DNA from: Henricia sp. BOLD:AAB3569 | Taxonomy: Eukaryota > Echinodermata > Asteroidea > Spinulosida > Echinasteridae | Assembly: GCA_037783545.1 (NCBI GenBank) | Contig: JBBELK010000388.1 | Coordinates: forward strand, 1 to 64,000 | Direction: 5' to 3' | DNA: 64,000 bases | Part shown: piece after piece, positions 45,859 through 59,900 of the stretch | Position numbering within the stretch: the stretch's first letter is position 1 | Layout of the letters: every line of letters begins with the position of its first letter | Made by a program: the position numbers and the translations under genes | The notes under the pieces: generated by a model | Told to the model about the DNA's origin: nothing | Database searches by the model: none | What the model saw: the letters and a program-made list of their open reading frames with translations, nothing else

Positions 45859-48800
45859 ATGAGATTTTTCCTGATCTTTGCGATAATTTTGTGGACTTCA
45901 GTCGACTCGACTGTGAGGTAGGTTTCAGATGAATATGTTCATGATGTTTAAGTTTTTGTAACTTTGTTAAAATTAACCTAGTACTACACTAGGCCTAGTA
46001 GTAGTATAGCATAGATAAAACTTTAGTCATTATAATATTAGTTAGGCCGAGGCTAAGCTAAGTCAAGTAGGCCCATTTAAGTTAGTCTAACATTAGACAA
46101 ATCTCTTTCCTAACTTTATACCCTCAACTTTAGTTACAGTGTTGAACTTCACACCAAAAGCCTACCCTAGGTTTATGCAGCTTTCTTTCTTTCTCTCTTT
46201 TTTTAAAACAAGATAAGAGTTCCCGGAGAGCTAGGATAGACCCATGCATATAAATGCTTGAGCTGGCATGTGCAAACCACGTTTTGTTAAAACAATAATT
46301 ATTTCTTTCCTGAATTTTGTTCCTAGTTCACAGACCCTGAGCACCATCTCGGGTCCCTTCCAGGGCAATCCTACCATCTCTGCCCTGACTAGTGATGACT
46401 GCCTTTCAACTGTTGATTGGCATGAGATCATCTTCATCACTGCAGTCCCGATAGCTGCTGGCTTTGGACTGCTGCTGCTCGCGGCCTTTCTGAAAGATAT
46501 GAGACAGGCTTGCAAGGTAGGCCAACAAGTCAACAAGTCTGTACACTTACTAGCATTAAACTTTTAAAGTGTCTAGTGTGTCCAGCAGCCGATTTCACGA
46601 AAGAGTGCGCAGCTTGCGCAACTTTTGAAAAATGGCGCAAGCCCCATAGCTTGCGTGTAATTATCACCGGAATGTTGCGCAGCTTGCGCAATAAAAAGTG
46701 GCGCAAGGGGGCTTACGCAGTGCGCGCAAGAATTCGTGAAATCGGCTGCTGATCTGATCACATTTCTGAGGTGCCCATTTTTGCCATGGGTGTTCAGGGG
46801 TCGATTTCACAAAAGTTAAGACGAGCTCAATGCGTCCTAATTCCCATACCAACGTCCCAATATAAGAAGAGTGACCCTTCCTAAGTTGCGTCTTAGCGCT
46901 TTGTAAAATCGGCCCCAGGTTTTTTACCATATCATTTGTCATATTTTTCTCATTACCAATCTGAACATTTGTGCTCTTAATCTGTATATTTTTAAGGATA
47001 TTGTCAAAAAGTACTGATCTTTTGTAAACTAATTTAAATCCATTCCATAAACAGTGCAGCGATTACACCAGCATTTTTGCTTCCACACCAAATTAAAGAT
47101 TTCAAATTGTATGTTTTCTTACCCATATAACTAGTATTCATGGTATCTTGGGATGGTATTTTATATGATTATTAGGTTACAGCAAAATCCATTATCTAGA
47201 AAACTCTGAACAAGCAGGAGTGTGTTCAGATTCTTCTACCAAAAGGTTTTATTTTAACCTAACCATCATATAAAATACCTCCCCAAAATACTATCCATTG
47301 GTAAGAAAACATGAAATTTGCAATCTCCAATTTGGATGTGAAAGCAAAAATGTTGGTGTAATTTTGGCGCTGCTTTATGGAACAAATAAATTACTTTACA
47401 AAACATCTGTGTGTTTTTTGTTACGATATCCTTTAAAAATATATGGATTGAGAACGCGAAATTTGAGAAAATTATGACAAATTTACAGTTGCCCAAAATT
47501 CGACCTCATCAGTTGACAAGAACAAACATTACTAAAATTGGTAATTGCAGTGGTAACAAACACCACATGATTTTGTTGTTCGCGTCAAATGGTTCCTATG
47601 TAACAGTTTACCATTTATGTACTCTATCTTTAAGTCGGGATTCGTTGTCTGTTATAGCAATATGATTCCTCCTTTTTTCTTTGCTTCAAACAGAGCAATC
47701 GTTCCTGCCCTCCAGCTCCTTCAACCATCAGAGCTAAAAAGGAACGCACCTACGTCATAGACGTAGAATACGGAGGCCGTACAACATGGGGTTCATTCCT
47801 GAGTTGGTGTGCTGTGCAGACATCATCAGCCGAAATCAAAAACCGACGTCTGGTGAGACTCCGTGGAAGTACTGGCCTCAGCAACTGGTAAGATAAAGAC
47901 TACCGTACGTGCCTTCATGCGAGTTCAGATATAAACCCAAGTCTGACTGACGATTTCTGTCTTGTTACTTAATGATTTCCTTGAATTCCTTCGTTACAAT
48001 GATGTGTCATTTGTTATGATTAAGCAATTTAGGGATGTTCAGCACAGCAGAATATGAGGATGTGTGTAAAGTGAAATGTAACACAATTCATTGAGGTTGT
48101 AATATATTGCATTTCCCTTTTGCTTGGAGAATGGGATTTATTGTGTATTTTGACAATAGCAATGCATTATGTAACATTTCACCTTACACCCACCCCCATA
48201 TTGAGCTGAGCTGCACATCCACCAATTATTGCAAGATAGAGAGCATTGTTAATCAAACTCGAGTTTCCGAACGTTTTTGGGGAGTTTAAAATAATGTTTG
48301 TTTGATTATGGTACATGTATTTTGTTTTTGGTCCGTCCTCCAGGGTGTCTTTTTATCTGGTTCTTGGAAAGAAATCAGAACAGAAGACGATCACGACCCC
48401 TCGCCCCATCGGTAATCTGGTAGCTGTGGAGTCGAAATACCCGCCAATAAGAGACAGGTTCCTCCCCAGACCATTGCCAACTGCCAATACCAGGGCCTGT
48501 CTGAGAGGACTCTTCAAAAGGGCATGTGATATGTAAGCATTTATAAGAAAATTACATTTTGCAAAAGACAAATAGTTGTATTAAACAATTAATGGCCTAT
48601 TGTATCATTTGCAACATTGTATCATTTGCAACATTCTTTAGATATGCCAGGAATCTGTAAAAAGTGTTATCTAGCAAATGATACATTGGCCTTTAAAGCC
48701 CCATGGCAATACATCATTTGTAGTGACCCAAAATTTTACTTGACGAGTTGATGAGAAAAACCTAACTAAAAGTGTTGATAGCGATGGTAACATACAAGGA

Positions 48801-51166
48801 CTAAAAAGTTTTCCAATAAATCTGTCTTTAGGTAGTTTAATTCAATTAGATATAGTCTGAACATTGAGATTGATAAAAAATTAATAAAGGTTTTTGTCTT
48901 TCTTTCTATTTTCAGTGAGATCAGACGTATCCATGCCAAGGACACAAAGACACAAGAACATTACTTCACCGTCAGTGGTCCAAGCAGTGGTGGCATCTCA
49001 TCGACAGATCAAGGGATTATCACCACCCTTCCGCTGTTATATTCAGCCACTCCGCCCAAAACCAAAATCAGCTACGTCGCCTACTACTTCACCAATGCTT
49101 CCCTGTGGACCTCTACATTCATGCCCCGGTACCAAGGTAATTTCACCGGAGTACGACACGTCACCCTCTTGTTTGCGAGTATCAGTCACACCATGGTTGC
49201 TGCCGTTGCGTTGTCCATGTTAGCAGTGGAATCGTCCATGGAGGAGTCTATTGTGCTCAGCTGGCCTAATTATAATCTGACCCTAGCTGTGGTAGTTAGA
49301 GCAGCTGTAGTTGGTGTCGTAGTCTTCGCATTCATGGGCATTGTTGAGATGATCTTCCGTGCCGCACCAACTGTATGGTCGGTACATCCACCTTGCCTAC
49401 TCGTGCAACAGCAGAATGAAGACATGTTTTCGGATGGCTACCAACCGACTTGTGTGCAGTCTGTAGAGGGAGATTTCTACGGAGGTGAATCTATTAGTGT
49501 TGTGGGTATTCTCCGCGAAACCAGCAGTGCTCCAGATATCATGCAGACCCAGAGTTCCAAACAAGTGCGTGATAACACCCGGAAGTACTTCAATCAACCG
49601 GGATTGTTTGGTAGAGGTTTGACTCGCTGCTCTCAATGGACCGACAAACTTCATGCTGAAAAGTTAAACAGCAAACAGTTTACCAAATCTACATTTGACA
49701 CCAAACCTGATGCGTCTCTATCCCCCAACGTGACAATCAACCCTACTAATGACAATACCAACAATTCCAAGAATGACATCAAGCTTGCTGTTAGTTCCAA
49801 CTGCATCGCAGCTATCCCCGGGAACAGATCTCAGACAATCGACGTAACCAGGATTCCTTGCTCGTCTACATCAATTGACTTCAAAACCAGTTCCTTCGTA
49901 ATTGAACCGGTGACATCTTATCAACCAAGGTCTACATCAAGTGCTTCTGCTGCCAGGAGCAGTTCATCACTCTTTTCCAACGAGTCAATTGAGAAAGCAA
50001 GACCCGATGACAACCATGATGGCAAGACCATTCCGGCAATTGAGGACCGTTCAACCCAAACTGATACCATGAAGCAGACTTCTCTAATCAAGACAATTCT
50101 CCATGAGCCATTACAGAGCCGACCTAAATCCATCTCTTGCACTGCGCCTGCAACCGTTCAGCCCTACTGCAACAAACAAAATATCACTATTCAGAAGCAG
50201 GCAGCAGACGACAACCACCGTGCTGCACACAGTGATCCGTACAAGTTCCAAGACCCTGACCCTTCAGAAAAATTCGTATCCTACTTGGATGTTCTTACGG
50301 AGGAGAATATCAAGACAGCTACAATTAAACGCACCAGGAATTACATCAACAGGTTTACCGACATGGGAAAGGCTAAAATTGTCATCTTGCCTTACGATGA
50401 TTCCGAAGCAGCCCAGGACGTGTCCGACATCGACGAGATGAATGTAATCTCCGTTCTCGATGATATTCCACCAGTTAAGACAAATCCCGATGAAAAGACC
50501 CCAGCTGCAGTGACAACTCGTTCCGACTACATCCTCAATATTCCCATGGATTTTGAGCTGCCAAGCGTGACCATACAGACAAGCACTAGCATCCGGTCGG
50601 TCTTCTTCGGGATTAGAAAATGGTTTTCGGGATTGCTGTCTAAACCCAGACTTGATATTGGCGATGACTACAAGTTGGAAGTGACTAAAAATGATTCTTC
50701 CATGAAAACCCCAGCCAAAACCAAGCACACCGCCTCAAGCTGGCTTCCTATTAGTGGAAATAACAACTGCGATACTGAAGAAAAGCCGATCAATATCCTA
50801 GGCTCTGTCTTCCAAAGATCGAGCGACAGGTTCGAGTACAATTCCGTCTCTTCATCCACCAGTTTGAGCAGCATCCAGTCAGTTCAGATTGCCTTGAAGA
50901 AACAACTCACTCCAGTCGCAAAGTTCATTATTTTATTCTGCCACGTCCTTCTGATTGCGTCCTGCGTGATTGCGATGTGGTGGTCCATATACTCCCTTCA
51001 TGGCTATTGTCGGAGCGCCTTATGGGAGTGGGCTGCCACTGCTGCCACTGCTGTTCTCATCCAGGCTATCATTTGTGATACCATCAAGGCTGCCATCATA
51101 ACGTTTCTCAAGCGGTTGTCCTTCGAGGAAGAGACAAAACCAAGGCCCTACTCCATCATTCTCTAA
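45859..51166 (+). CDS. G4: intact polycystin-1-like gene, five exons, 960 aa
   Basis: Exons 45859-45917, 46327-46516, 47694-47887, 48344-48532 and 48916-51166, each exactly 21,985 bp from its G2 counterpart. All splice sites and phases are kept and the frame is open to the TAA at 51164-51166. The differences from G2 that I can see are few: a Pro-to-Ser change at the start of exon 3 (CTCCTTCAACC), and Lys-to-Arg near the C-terminus (residue 954). The near identity of two intact copies spaced by one dimer, with point differences, argues that the copies are real and recent rather than one sequence read twice. Domain layout and probable role are as described for G2. Confidence 0.82.
46583..46751. 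mobile_element. Inverted-repeat MITE a, intron 2 of G4
   Basis: G2-type version. Confidence 0.65.
46797..46916. mobile_element. Inverted-repeat MITE b, intron 2 of G4
   Basis: G2-type right end. Confidence 0.6.
46934..47482. repeat. Large fold-back, intron 2 of G4
   Basis: G2-type shortened centre. Confidence 0.6.
48064..48189. repeat. Imperfect hairpin repeat, intron 3 of G4
   Basis: Same as in the other units. Confidence 0.55.
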
Positions 51167-51604
51167 TCTGTATCGCACAGATTTATAATACGCATACTGG
51201 CCATATAAATCACAGTCATCAAGTTCGATTAGCCTTTTGCGTGTTTCACATAAATAGCATCTAACGTACGGAATCTCTTTATTTCACCTGTACCCAATAG
51301 ATGACCATACTAGATATTTGTTGCTATGTAATGGGTGCACGTGACCGGTGTGAAGTACATAATACATACCATGTTCACTGTACGACAGAATGGCATAAAA
51401 TAACCAGACTGTTGGTTGCTATAGGCAGTGGCCTGCACCGTGTAGCAACATAGTATGCAAACTTTCTGAACGGCACACTGAAAGTGAAGAATTCGGAGTG
51501 CCAGCCATAGTGCAACGGTTACTCGCAAAAGGCTAATTACAGTGTAGGTTCTGCCGTGAACCTACTGGATTAACTTTGGATCATGATATACACAAAATTT
51601 ACCA

Positions 51605-51610
51605 AATAAA
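51605..51610 (+). terminator. Candidate poly(A) signal, G4
   Basis: AATAAA at the homologous place. Confidence 0.5.
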
Positions 51611-52752
51611 ACAATTTCAACTGCAAAGCATAACAAGCAAACGAAATGTTAAAAAAAAAAAAAACCTAAACATTAAATGCTGCAAATCAAATATGGTGAA
51701 TATTTCACCATACTGCATTCGTGCAGTTGTAAATATGTAAATATATGTTGTGTTTGAAAAAAAAAATATATATATATAAAAAGAAAAAAATATGTATAAA
51801 ATATAAAAAGGGGAAATTTACTATACTGGCTATGGTCAAATTAAAGAGACTAGAAAAAAATTATCAACACTCAATGTAAGTTTCCAAAACAAAACAAAAT
51901 TAAAGCAAATATTTACACCGACTGGAGAGTTTGTGCTATACAGAAAGAATATCTTGTACTTCCAGATTACTTTCAGGTGATTTTAAGCTTCCTGACGAAG
52001 TAGAGAAAATACTAATTATTTTCCAGGGACATTTCTCAAATTTCTCAGTGCACACTAGCAAATATCATTGTACATTACACTAACTGTTGTACAATTCGGG
52101 TGATCAAAGTCTGGTTAAAGAAAGAAAACTTTGTAAATTCACAAGATGTTTAACAATGTTTTTAAAAATGTGTTGATACTAGAATAATCATGGAAAATGA
52201 AAGAATATCATCCTTTATTCATTTAATAAAATATTTGCATCAACGGTGTTTATCGATCATGAAACTCCTAAAATGAAATTTGTAACTTTCAGCAAACAAG
52301 TATATCTGAATTATGTAAAAATCTGTAAAAAGCCAGTTTTATAGTTTAATAGAAAGCGAAGAAATGTATTTTGAATTATGTACAGAATTACACACTGGAA
52401 TGATTCATTCAGAACACAAACTCATTGCTTATAATGCAATTATCTCATTTTTAATAGTTCTTGTTCATATTTTTTTGTATCAATGTATCGGTATATGGTA
52501 CAACATCATGGTGATTAATTACAATTCTGCGATGAGGGGGGAAAAAATCTGGTGTGTTGAACTATTTTATTATGTGTGCTTGCCTTCAAATAATGTGGAT
52601 TGGAAAGCTGGAGAACAAAAGACAAGGTGAAAGTATTTGTGAGTTCGTACAAAGCAAGATAGTTCTAAGGGGGGAAAAGACATTTCTAAGTAAGAGGAAA
52701 AACAGACTGCAAACATTTTTTTGACAGGGTCACACTAGTCTACCACAACTAA

Positions 52753-52940
52753 GGGGCCATCCATAAAGTACGTAGGCACGGGGGGAGGGGGAGAGTTATT
52801 GGTTTTTTTTAAAGCCAATGCGTACACCTAACGTTAAAGTATATGGGTGACGTCACGAATTTTGCGTACGTTAAAGTATATGGGCATGGGGGCGGGGGTC
52901 TAAACACGTCGGCATTTTGTGCGTATTTATGGATGGCCCC
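52753..52940. mobile_element. Harbinger-like MITE, unit 5
   Basis: Identical boundaries and TAA flanks. Confidence 0.75.
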
Positions 52941-55209
52941 TAAACGAGAGTCACCTGGACTGAACTGTCACGAGAAAATTCCACGCCGTTATGGTTTCAT
53001 CATTTTTCACCACCATATTTGCGAAATAAAAGTGCGACATTGCGAATTATTTGCAAAGATATTTGCGATTTGCGATGTCCCTTGTATGTATACGCCACGA
53101 TATTATACTAAACAATATTTTGCTCGCTTCATTGGAAAATAATATCTTAATCAGAAAACTGTGGTGTGGCGCGTTTGAGATGCGTTCCTGGGGCCCGCCC
53201 GGCACGGCTTGTGAATTCGTACTCCATGATCCAAGATTCCGCGCACACTGTGACGAAAAAGCGAAAAGCACCCTAACATGCATGTAGCTGTGATATTTTT
53301 TTCTCAGACCAAATGGCTCCATCCTAGACAAGACAGTATAATAGCACACTGATTTCTTTTCCCCTAAAATGAGCCTGTAGGCCTACTTATTTTTTTCCCA
53401 GGAGATTTTCAAAAACGGGAAAATATATATTTGAAAAATTACGCAGTTTCCCGGCTTTGAAAAAAGGGTTGAAGACAGATAACATGATTGGGAAAAGGAA
53501 CAACCGCATAACTAATGTTGATAAACTGTCCTGTTTCAGCCACATAATCAGAAAACCTGAGAAATCCGTGCATGGTAAAAAAAAAAGAAGAAGAAGGGGT
53601 CTGCAGACAGTTGACAATTTCTCTTAGCTCACAAAGGTACCATTTTACCATTGCTATATCAACATTTTTAGTCACATAGGTTTTTCTTGTAAATTCGTGA
53701 ACTAAAGTTTTGGTTAAAGTTACATTGTCCGTACGTGGTTCTCAGCAAATTCGATTTGTTTTTTCTCAGAACGAATTTTTAAAGCATTTACTTTACTTTG
53801 ACAAAATAAAAACATCATATTTTGTATTTTAGACATCACCAAGTCTGTGAAAAACGCCGTTTTTTGTACGGCCGTTTTTGCGGCTTTGCTTTTAATTGCC
53901 GTGAGTTGAATAATTGCGGACCGACAATAATTCGAAATACAAGTATTGACAGTAATTGTTTGATAACTAAACGTTGGTCGATTTTTGTCCGTTGATGTCT
54001 CATTTGAATTAAGGTGAATAACTTGTATGTTTCTAGAAAAGTATCACCTTTCGACGTGCAACACTCAAATCACGCGGACATATCATCTTTAACTGCAAAA
54101 CAATGTTAGGGCTTTAAAACATAGCATTTTCTCCTGAAAAAGTACCATATTTTTAACACGGGAAAAACCATGTGGTGTTTTGTAATCGCATTTCCATCAA
54201 CACATTTAGTCGGGTTTTTCTTGTCAAATTGCGAAGTACCCGATAAATGTTTGGGTAACTGCAAATGATGTATTGGGCCTGGGGATTTAAAATTTGGATG
54301 TTTAGGGGTGCAGCCAAGTAAAAATAGGTAGAGATCTGTGCGACGAGCTCATGAATATTTTGTATGCCCTCAAACTGTTCTTTATTAGGGAGAGTTGCGA
54401 GCTGAACGAGTGTGGTCTTGTGTAAAATATGACTATCGTCGCTATGTGGGGTATTTTTTCTTCCAACTATAAACATTTTAGACACTGTAGCTCCTATAAG
54501 TGGCCCTATTTTGCCCAGTAGCGTATGTGCCTTTGTTCCAAAATGGGTGCTGGTCTAGTTAGCAAGTTTCACTGTTGCAGGGGTAGTTTTGTTTCAAGTG
54601 GACATTAGGGAATAAAAGTGACGGATTACCCCCATAAAATTGAACAGAATTGAAAAGATGAGACTTCAGTGAGTATTCCGGTTGTTATCCTGAGAAGCTG
54701 AGAGAGTTGTGAGTATTTTAAAATGATTTTTGAAAATTGGGCATTTAGCATTGGTAAATTCACTGTAAAATACCGCGTGCTTGAACGAATTTGCGGCCCA
54801 AAGGGATTTTGAGAAACGGCGCAAACCTCCTCGAAAAAGGCGTTATTTGGGCCCAGTTTATTTATTTATTTATTTATTTCTGTGGCAGAGGTTTCATCTT
54901 CGTCCATTTTGATTTCTACAACAATAAATGTTTTGTTTTGTTGCTGCACGACGCGTGGGTTCAGGCGATGGCGTCACAAAAGTACTCGGACGAATCCAAT
55001 ATTTTGTTTTTGGGGGAATGGGCCCCTCGCTCGATGTACGTTAATCAGCATTCTCATTTCCCTACAGTGCTACCGCTGATAATTTGACAGCATTTGTTTT
55101 CACACATATGATGATTGATCACTTCACTTCTACAGCGTTTAAAGTAGGCCAACTCCTCTTTTTCAGTTCTTTTTTGTTCTTATTGTGCGGCCGGGGATGC
55201 ACTCCTTCT

Positions 55210-56116
55210 ACAAAATCCTAGCCTTGTCCAAGGGCTGTGAAATTGTGTGAATCCGTGAAGAATTTGCCTGTATGCTTTGCAGCGAAAGTGCGCCATCACG
55301 CGGTGAATTGTAGCCAACTGCAAAATAGTCTGGTTGCCGAAATATCTTGGTTAGAGTCCTGACTTCACGGGCGAGGCTGGATCACAGCCTTGTTCTTTAT
55401 GTATTCGATTTCTTATGTGTTTCTTTATAACTGCGTTGGAAATCCGACGCAATTACTTATGCGAAACCCGAGTGCTTATAAATATTCATATCTTACATAA
55501 CATCCAATCAGAGCTCATACTCGGGTAAATTATGCGCGTGACCGGTTTGCAAGCATCTAAACGTTTGTACGTCGTACATGTGTAGTGTACATGTAGGCCT
55601 GTTTGATGCAATTATGGCGACATCACACGTAGTGATACAACTGAGGAAATCAACGGTAGTTTGAATTATGCAGCCTACAAATTGCAAATTTATGACTTTC
55701 ACGAAGACCAGAAGATATCCCTCACATATATTTTGTAAAGGTATGACGTGTTTGTGAACTTACCAACTGGGTATAGGCATGGGCTACGTACGGAAAATCT
55801 GCTATTTTTCAAACGGCACCGTATTGTTCTGTCAAAACAACCGTTAACCAATGAGCTTTTACGTCTCGCTGCTCTCTTTGAAAAATTAGCATAAAGAGTC
55901 CCCGCCCATAAAACACATCGAATACATAAAGAACAAGGCTGTGATCCAGCCTCGCCCGTGAAGTCAGGACTCTAACCAAGATATTTCGGCAACCAGACTA
56001 TTTTGCAGTTGGCTACAATTCACCGCGTGATGGCGCACTTTCGCTGCATAGCATACAGGCAAATTCTTCACGGATTCACACAATTTCACAGCCCTTGGAC
56101 AAGGCTAACAAAATCC
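55210..56116. mobile_element. Mutator-like fold-back element, unit 5
   Basis: Element 55219-56107; shares TGCTTTGCAGCG with unit 3. Confidence 0.82.
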
Positions 56117-56414
56117 ATGCAACGCGCGGACAACTAGTCACGCGCCCTCTGTTTAAATATATCCCATAGTTCCTTGCGAAAAGTTAACTAGCGAAATTTC
56201 GGCCCTTTTCCGTCTTCAAGCTCCAGGCTCCGGCTTCATGCGGCTCCGGCTCAAACCGCCTCCGGCTTCACTTTAGCGAAGCCAAACCAAAAACCGTTTG
56301 GAACACTAGTCGGGCCAAGTAGGCCTACCACTCTTTTTCACCGGCTTTTTAAAAGAACTAGCAACGAGTTTTGTCGGCGGCAAAGTTTAGCAAACCTGCA
56401 AAAGTTCACAAAGT

Positions 56415-56991
56415 TGTTGTTGCTGTCACGTGATTTTCCAGTTCATGACGTCACGAAGCCGGCCGAAGTCACCTATTTAGTTGACTTCGTTTTGTAGCCT
56501 CATTTGGGCCAAAACGAAGCCTCGAAATAAAGCCTGAAGCCGAGCCGAAGTTTGGTATGCGGTTTCAAGATGGCGGAATGGAGACGGGACCGGAGACGGA
56601 GACGAAGCCGAGAGTTGGAAAAAGGCCCAGGTTTTTGTCATCTTGCATGTGCATGCTCTTGTCAAAAATGGGAAAAGAAGTGCCTGCGAACAAGTAAATT
56701 CGGCCTAGGTGGGTCATATTTACTATTTGTTAATATAACCTCCAGAAAGAAAGGGTAAATTTTCAGAAATAAACTTCGTCGTCGCTGGTTTTTGGTTGGA
56801 TATTTCATTCAATAAAGTGATTGTCACGTCACAGTTGTTAACTCGAACTCGCGCCGCGCACCGCGCGCTCGCGCTACGCCCAGGCAGCCAGGGTAAACAA
56901 AACCCAGTGTTGTCTTTAGAAACGGCACATTGCGTGTATGCTGTGTAAACAGTGTGGACGCCTTTTTTCATAAGAATTTTTATCGATTCGA
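56415..56991 (+). promoter_or_regulatory. Probable promoter and leader of G5
   Basis: TGACGTCA at 56446-56453, YY1-type motif and CpG patch all present. Unlike G3, nothing is missing, although both carry the GGGCCAAGTAGG marker just upstream. Confidence 0.5.
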
Positions 56992-59900
56992 ATGAGATTT
57001 TTCCTGATCTTTGCGATAATTTTGTGGACTTCAGTCGACTCGACTGTGAGGTAGGTTTCAGATGAATATGTTCATGATGTTTAAGTTTTTGTAACTTTGT
57101 TAAAATTAACCTAGTACTACACTAGGCCTAGTAGTAGTATAGCATAGATAAAACTTTAGTCATTATAATATTAGTTAGGCCGAGGCTAAGCTAAGTCAAG
57201 TAGGCCCATTTAAGTTAGTCTAACATTAGACAAATCTCTTTCCTAACTTTATACCCTCAACTTTAGTTACAGTGTTGAACTTCACACCAAAAGCCTACCC
57301 TAGGTTTATGCAGCTTTCTTTCTTTCTCTCTTTTTTTAAAACAAGATAAGAGTTCCCGGAGAGCTAGGATAGACCCATGCATATAAAGGCTTGAGCTGGC
57401 ATGTGCAAACCACGTTTTGTTAAAACAATAATTATTTCTTTCCTGAATTTTGTTCCTAGTTCACAGACCCTGAGCACCATCTCGGGTCCCTTCCAGGGCA
57501 ATCCTACCATCTCTGCCCTGACTAGTGATGACTGCCTTTCAACTGTTGATTGGCATGAGATCATCTTCATCACTGCAGTCCCGATAGCTGCTGGCTTTGG
57601 ACTGCTGCTGCTCGCGGCCTTTCTGAAAGATATGAGACAGGCTTGCAAGGTAGGCCAACAAGTCAACAAGTCTGTACACTTACTAGCATTAAACTTTTAA
57701 AGTGTCTAGTGTGTCCAGCAGCCGATTTCACGAAAGAGTGCGCAGCTTGCGCAACTTTTGAAAAATGGCGCAAGCCCCATAGCTTGCGTGTAATTATCAC
57801 CGGAATGTTGCGCAGCTTGCGCAATAAAAAGTGGCGCAAGGGGGCTTACGCAGTGCGCAAGGATTCGTGAAATCGGCTGCTGATCTGATCACATTTCTGA
57901 GGTGCCCATTTTTGCCATGGGTGTTCAGGGGTCGATTTCACAAAAGTTAAGACGAGCTCAATGCGTCCTAATTCCCATACCAACGTCCCAATATAAGAAG
58001 AGTGACCCTTCCTAAGTTGCGTCTTAGCGCTTTGTGAAATCGGCCCCAGGTTTTTTACCATATCATTTGTCATATTTTTCTCATTACCAATCTGAACATT
58101 TGTGCTCTTAATCTGTATATTTTTAAGGATATTGTCAAAAAGTACTGATCTTTTGTAAACTAATTTAAATCCATTCCATAAACAGTGCAGCGATTACACC
58201 AGCATTTTTGCTTCCACACCAAATTAAAGATTTCAAATTGTATGTTTTCTTACCCATATAACTAGTATTCATGGTATCTTGGGATGGTATTTTATATGAT
58301 TATTAGGTTACAGCAAAATCCATTATCTAGAAAACTCTGAACAAGCAGAGCCCCTTTAAAGGAGTGTGTTCAGATTCTTCTACCAAAAGGTTTTATTTTA
58401 ACCTAACCATCATATAAAATACCTCCCCAAAATACTATCCATTGGTAAGAAAACATGAAATTTGCAATCTCCAATTTGGATGTGAAAGCAAAAATGTTGG
58501 TGTAATTTTGGCGCTGCTTTATGGAACAAATAAATTACTTTACAAAACATCTGTGTGTTTTTTGTTACGATATCCTTTAAAAATATATGGATTGAGAACG
58601 CGAAATTTGAGAAAATTATGACAAATTTACAGTTGCCCAAAATTCGACCTCATCAGTTGACAAGAACAAACATTACTAAAATTGGTAATTGCAGTGGTAA
58701 CAAACACCACATGATTTTGTTGTTCGCGTCAAATGGTTCCTATGTAACAGTTTACCATTTATGTACTCTATCTTTAAGTCGGGATTCGTTGTCTGTTATA
58801 GCAATATGATTCCTCCTTTTTTCTTTGCTTCAAACAGAGCAATCGTTCCTGCCCTCCAGCTCCTCCAACCATCAGAGCTAAAAAGGAACGCACCTACGTC
58901 ATAGACGTAGAATACGGAGGCCGTACAACATGGGGTTCATTCCTGAGTTGGTGTGCTGTGCAGACATCATCAGCCGAAATCAAAAACCGACGTCTGGTGA
59001 GACTCCGTGGAAGTACTGGCCTTAGCAACTGGTAAGATAAAGACTACCGTACGTGCCTTCATGCGAGTTCAGATATAAACCCAAGTCTGACTGACGATTT
59101 CTGTCTTGTTACTTAATGATTTCCTTGAATTCCTTCGTTACAATGATGTGTCATTTGTTATGATTAAGCAATTTAGGGATGTTCAGCACAGCAGAATATG
59201 AGGATGTGTGTAAAGTGAAATGTAACACAATTCATTGAGGTTGTAATATATTGCATTTCCCTTTTGCTTGGAGAATGGGATTTATTGTGTATTTTGACAA
59301 TAGCAATGCATTATGTAACATTTCACCTTACACCCACCCCCATATTGAGCTGAGCTGCACATCCACCAATTATTGCAAGATAGAGAGCATTGTTAATCAA
59401 ACTCGAGTTTCCGAACGTTTTTGGGGAGTTTAAAATAATGTTTGTTTGATTATGGTACATGTATTTTGTTTTTGGTCCGTCCTCCAGGGTGTCTTTTTAT
59501 CTGGTTCTTGGAAAGAAATCAGAACAGAAGACGATCACGACCCCTCGCCCCATCGGTAATCTGGTAGCTGTGGAGTCGAAATACCCGCCAATAAGAGACA
59601 GGTTCCTCCCCAGACCATTGCCAACTGCCAATACCAGGGCCTGTCTGAGAGGACTCTTCAAAAGGGCATGTGATATGTAAGCATTTATAAGAAAATTACA
59701 TTTTGCAAAAGACAAATAGTTGTATTAAACAATTAATGGCCTATTGTATCATTTGCAACATTGTATCATTTGCAACATTCTTTAGATATGCCAGGAATCT
59801 GTAAAAAGTGTTATCTAGCAAATGATACATTGGCCTTTAAAGCCCCATGGCAATACATCATTTGTAGTGACCCAAAATTTTACTTGACGAGTTGATGAGA

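Larger units (their letters stand above)
51167..56414. other. Spacer of unit 5 (G4 to G5)
   Basis: No gene seen. Shares TTCGTACTCCATG and the CCGGGGATGC marker with the unit 3 spacer. The A-tract near 51,650 is pure (an internal C of the other copies is gone). Confidence 0.7.
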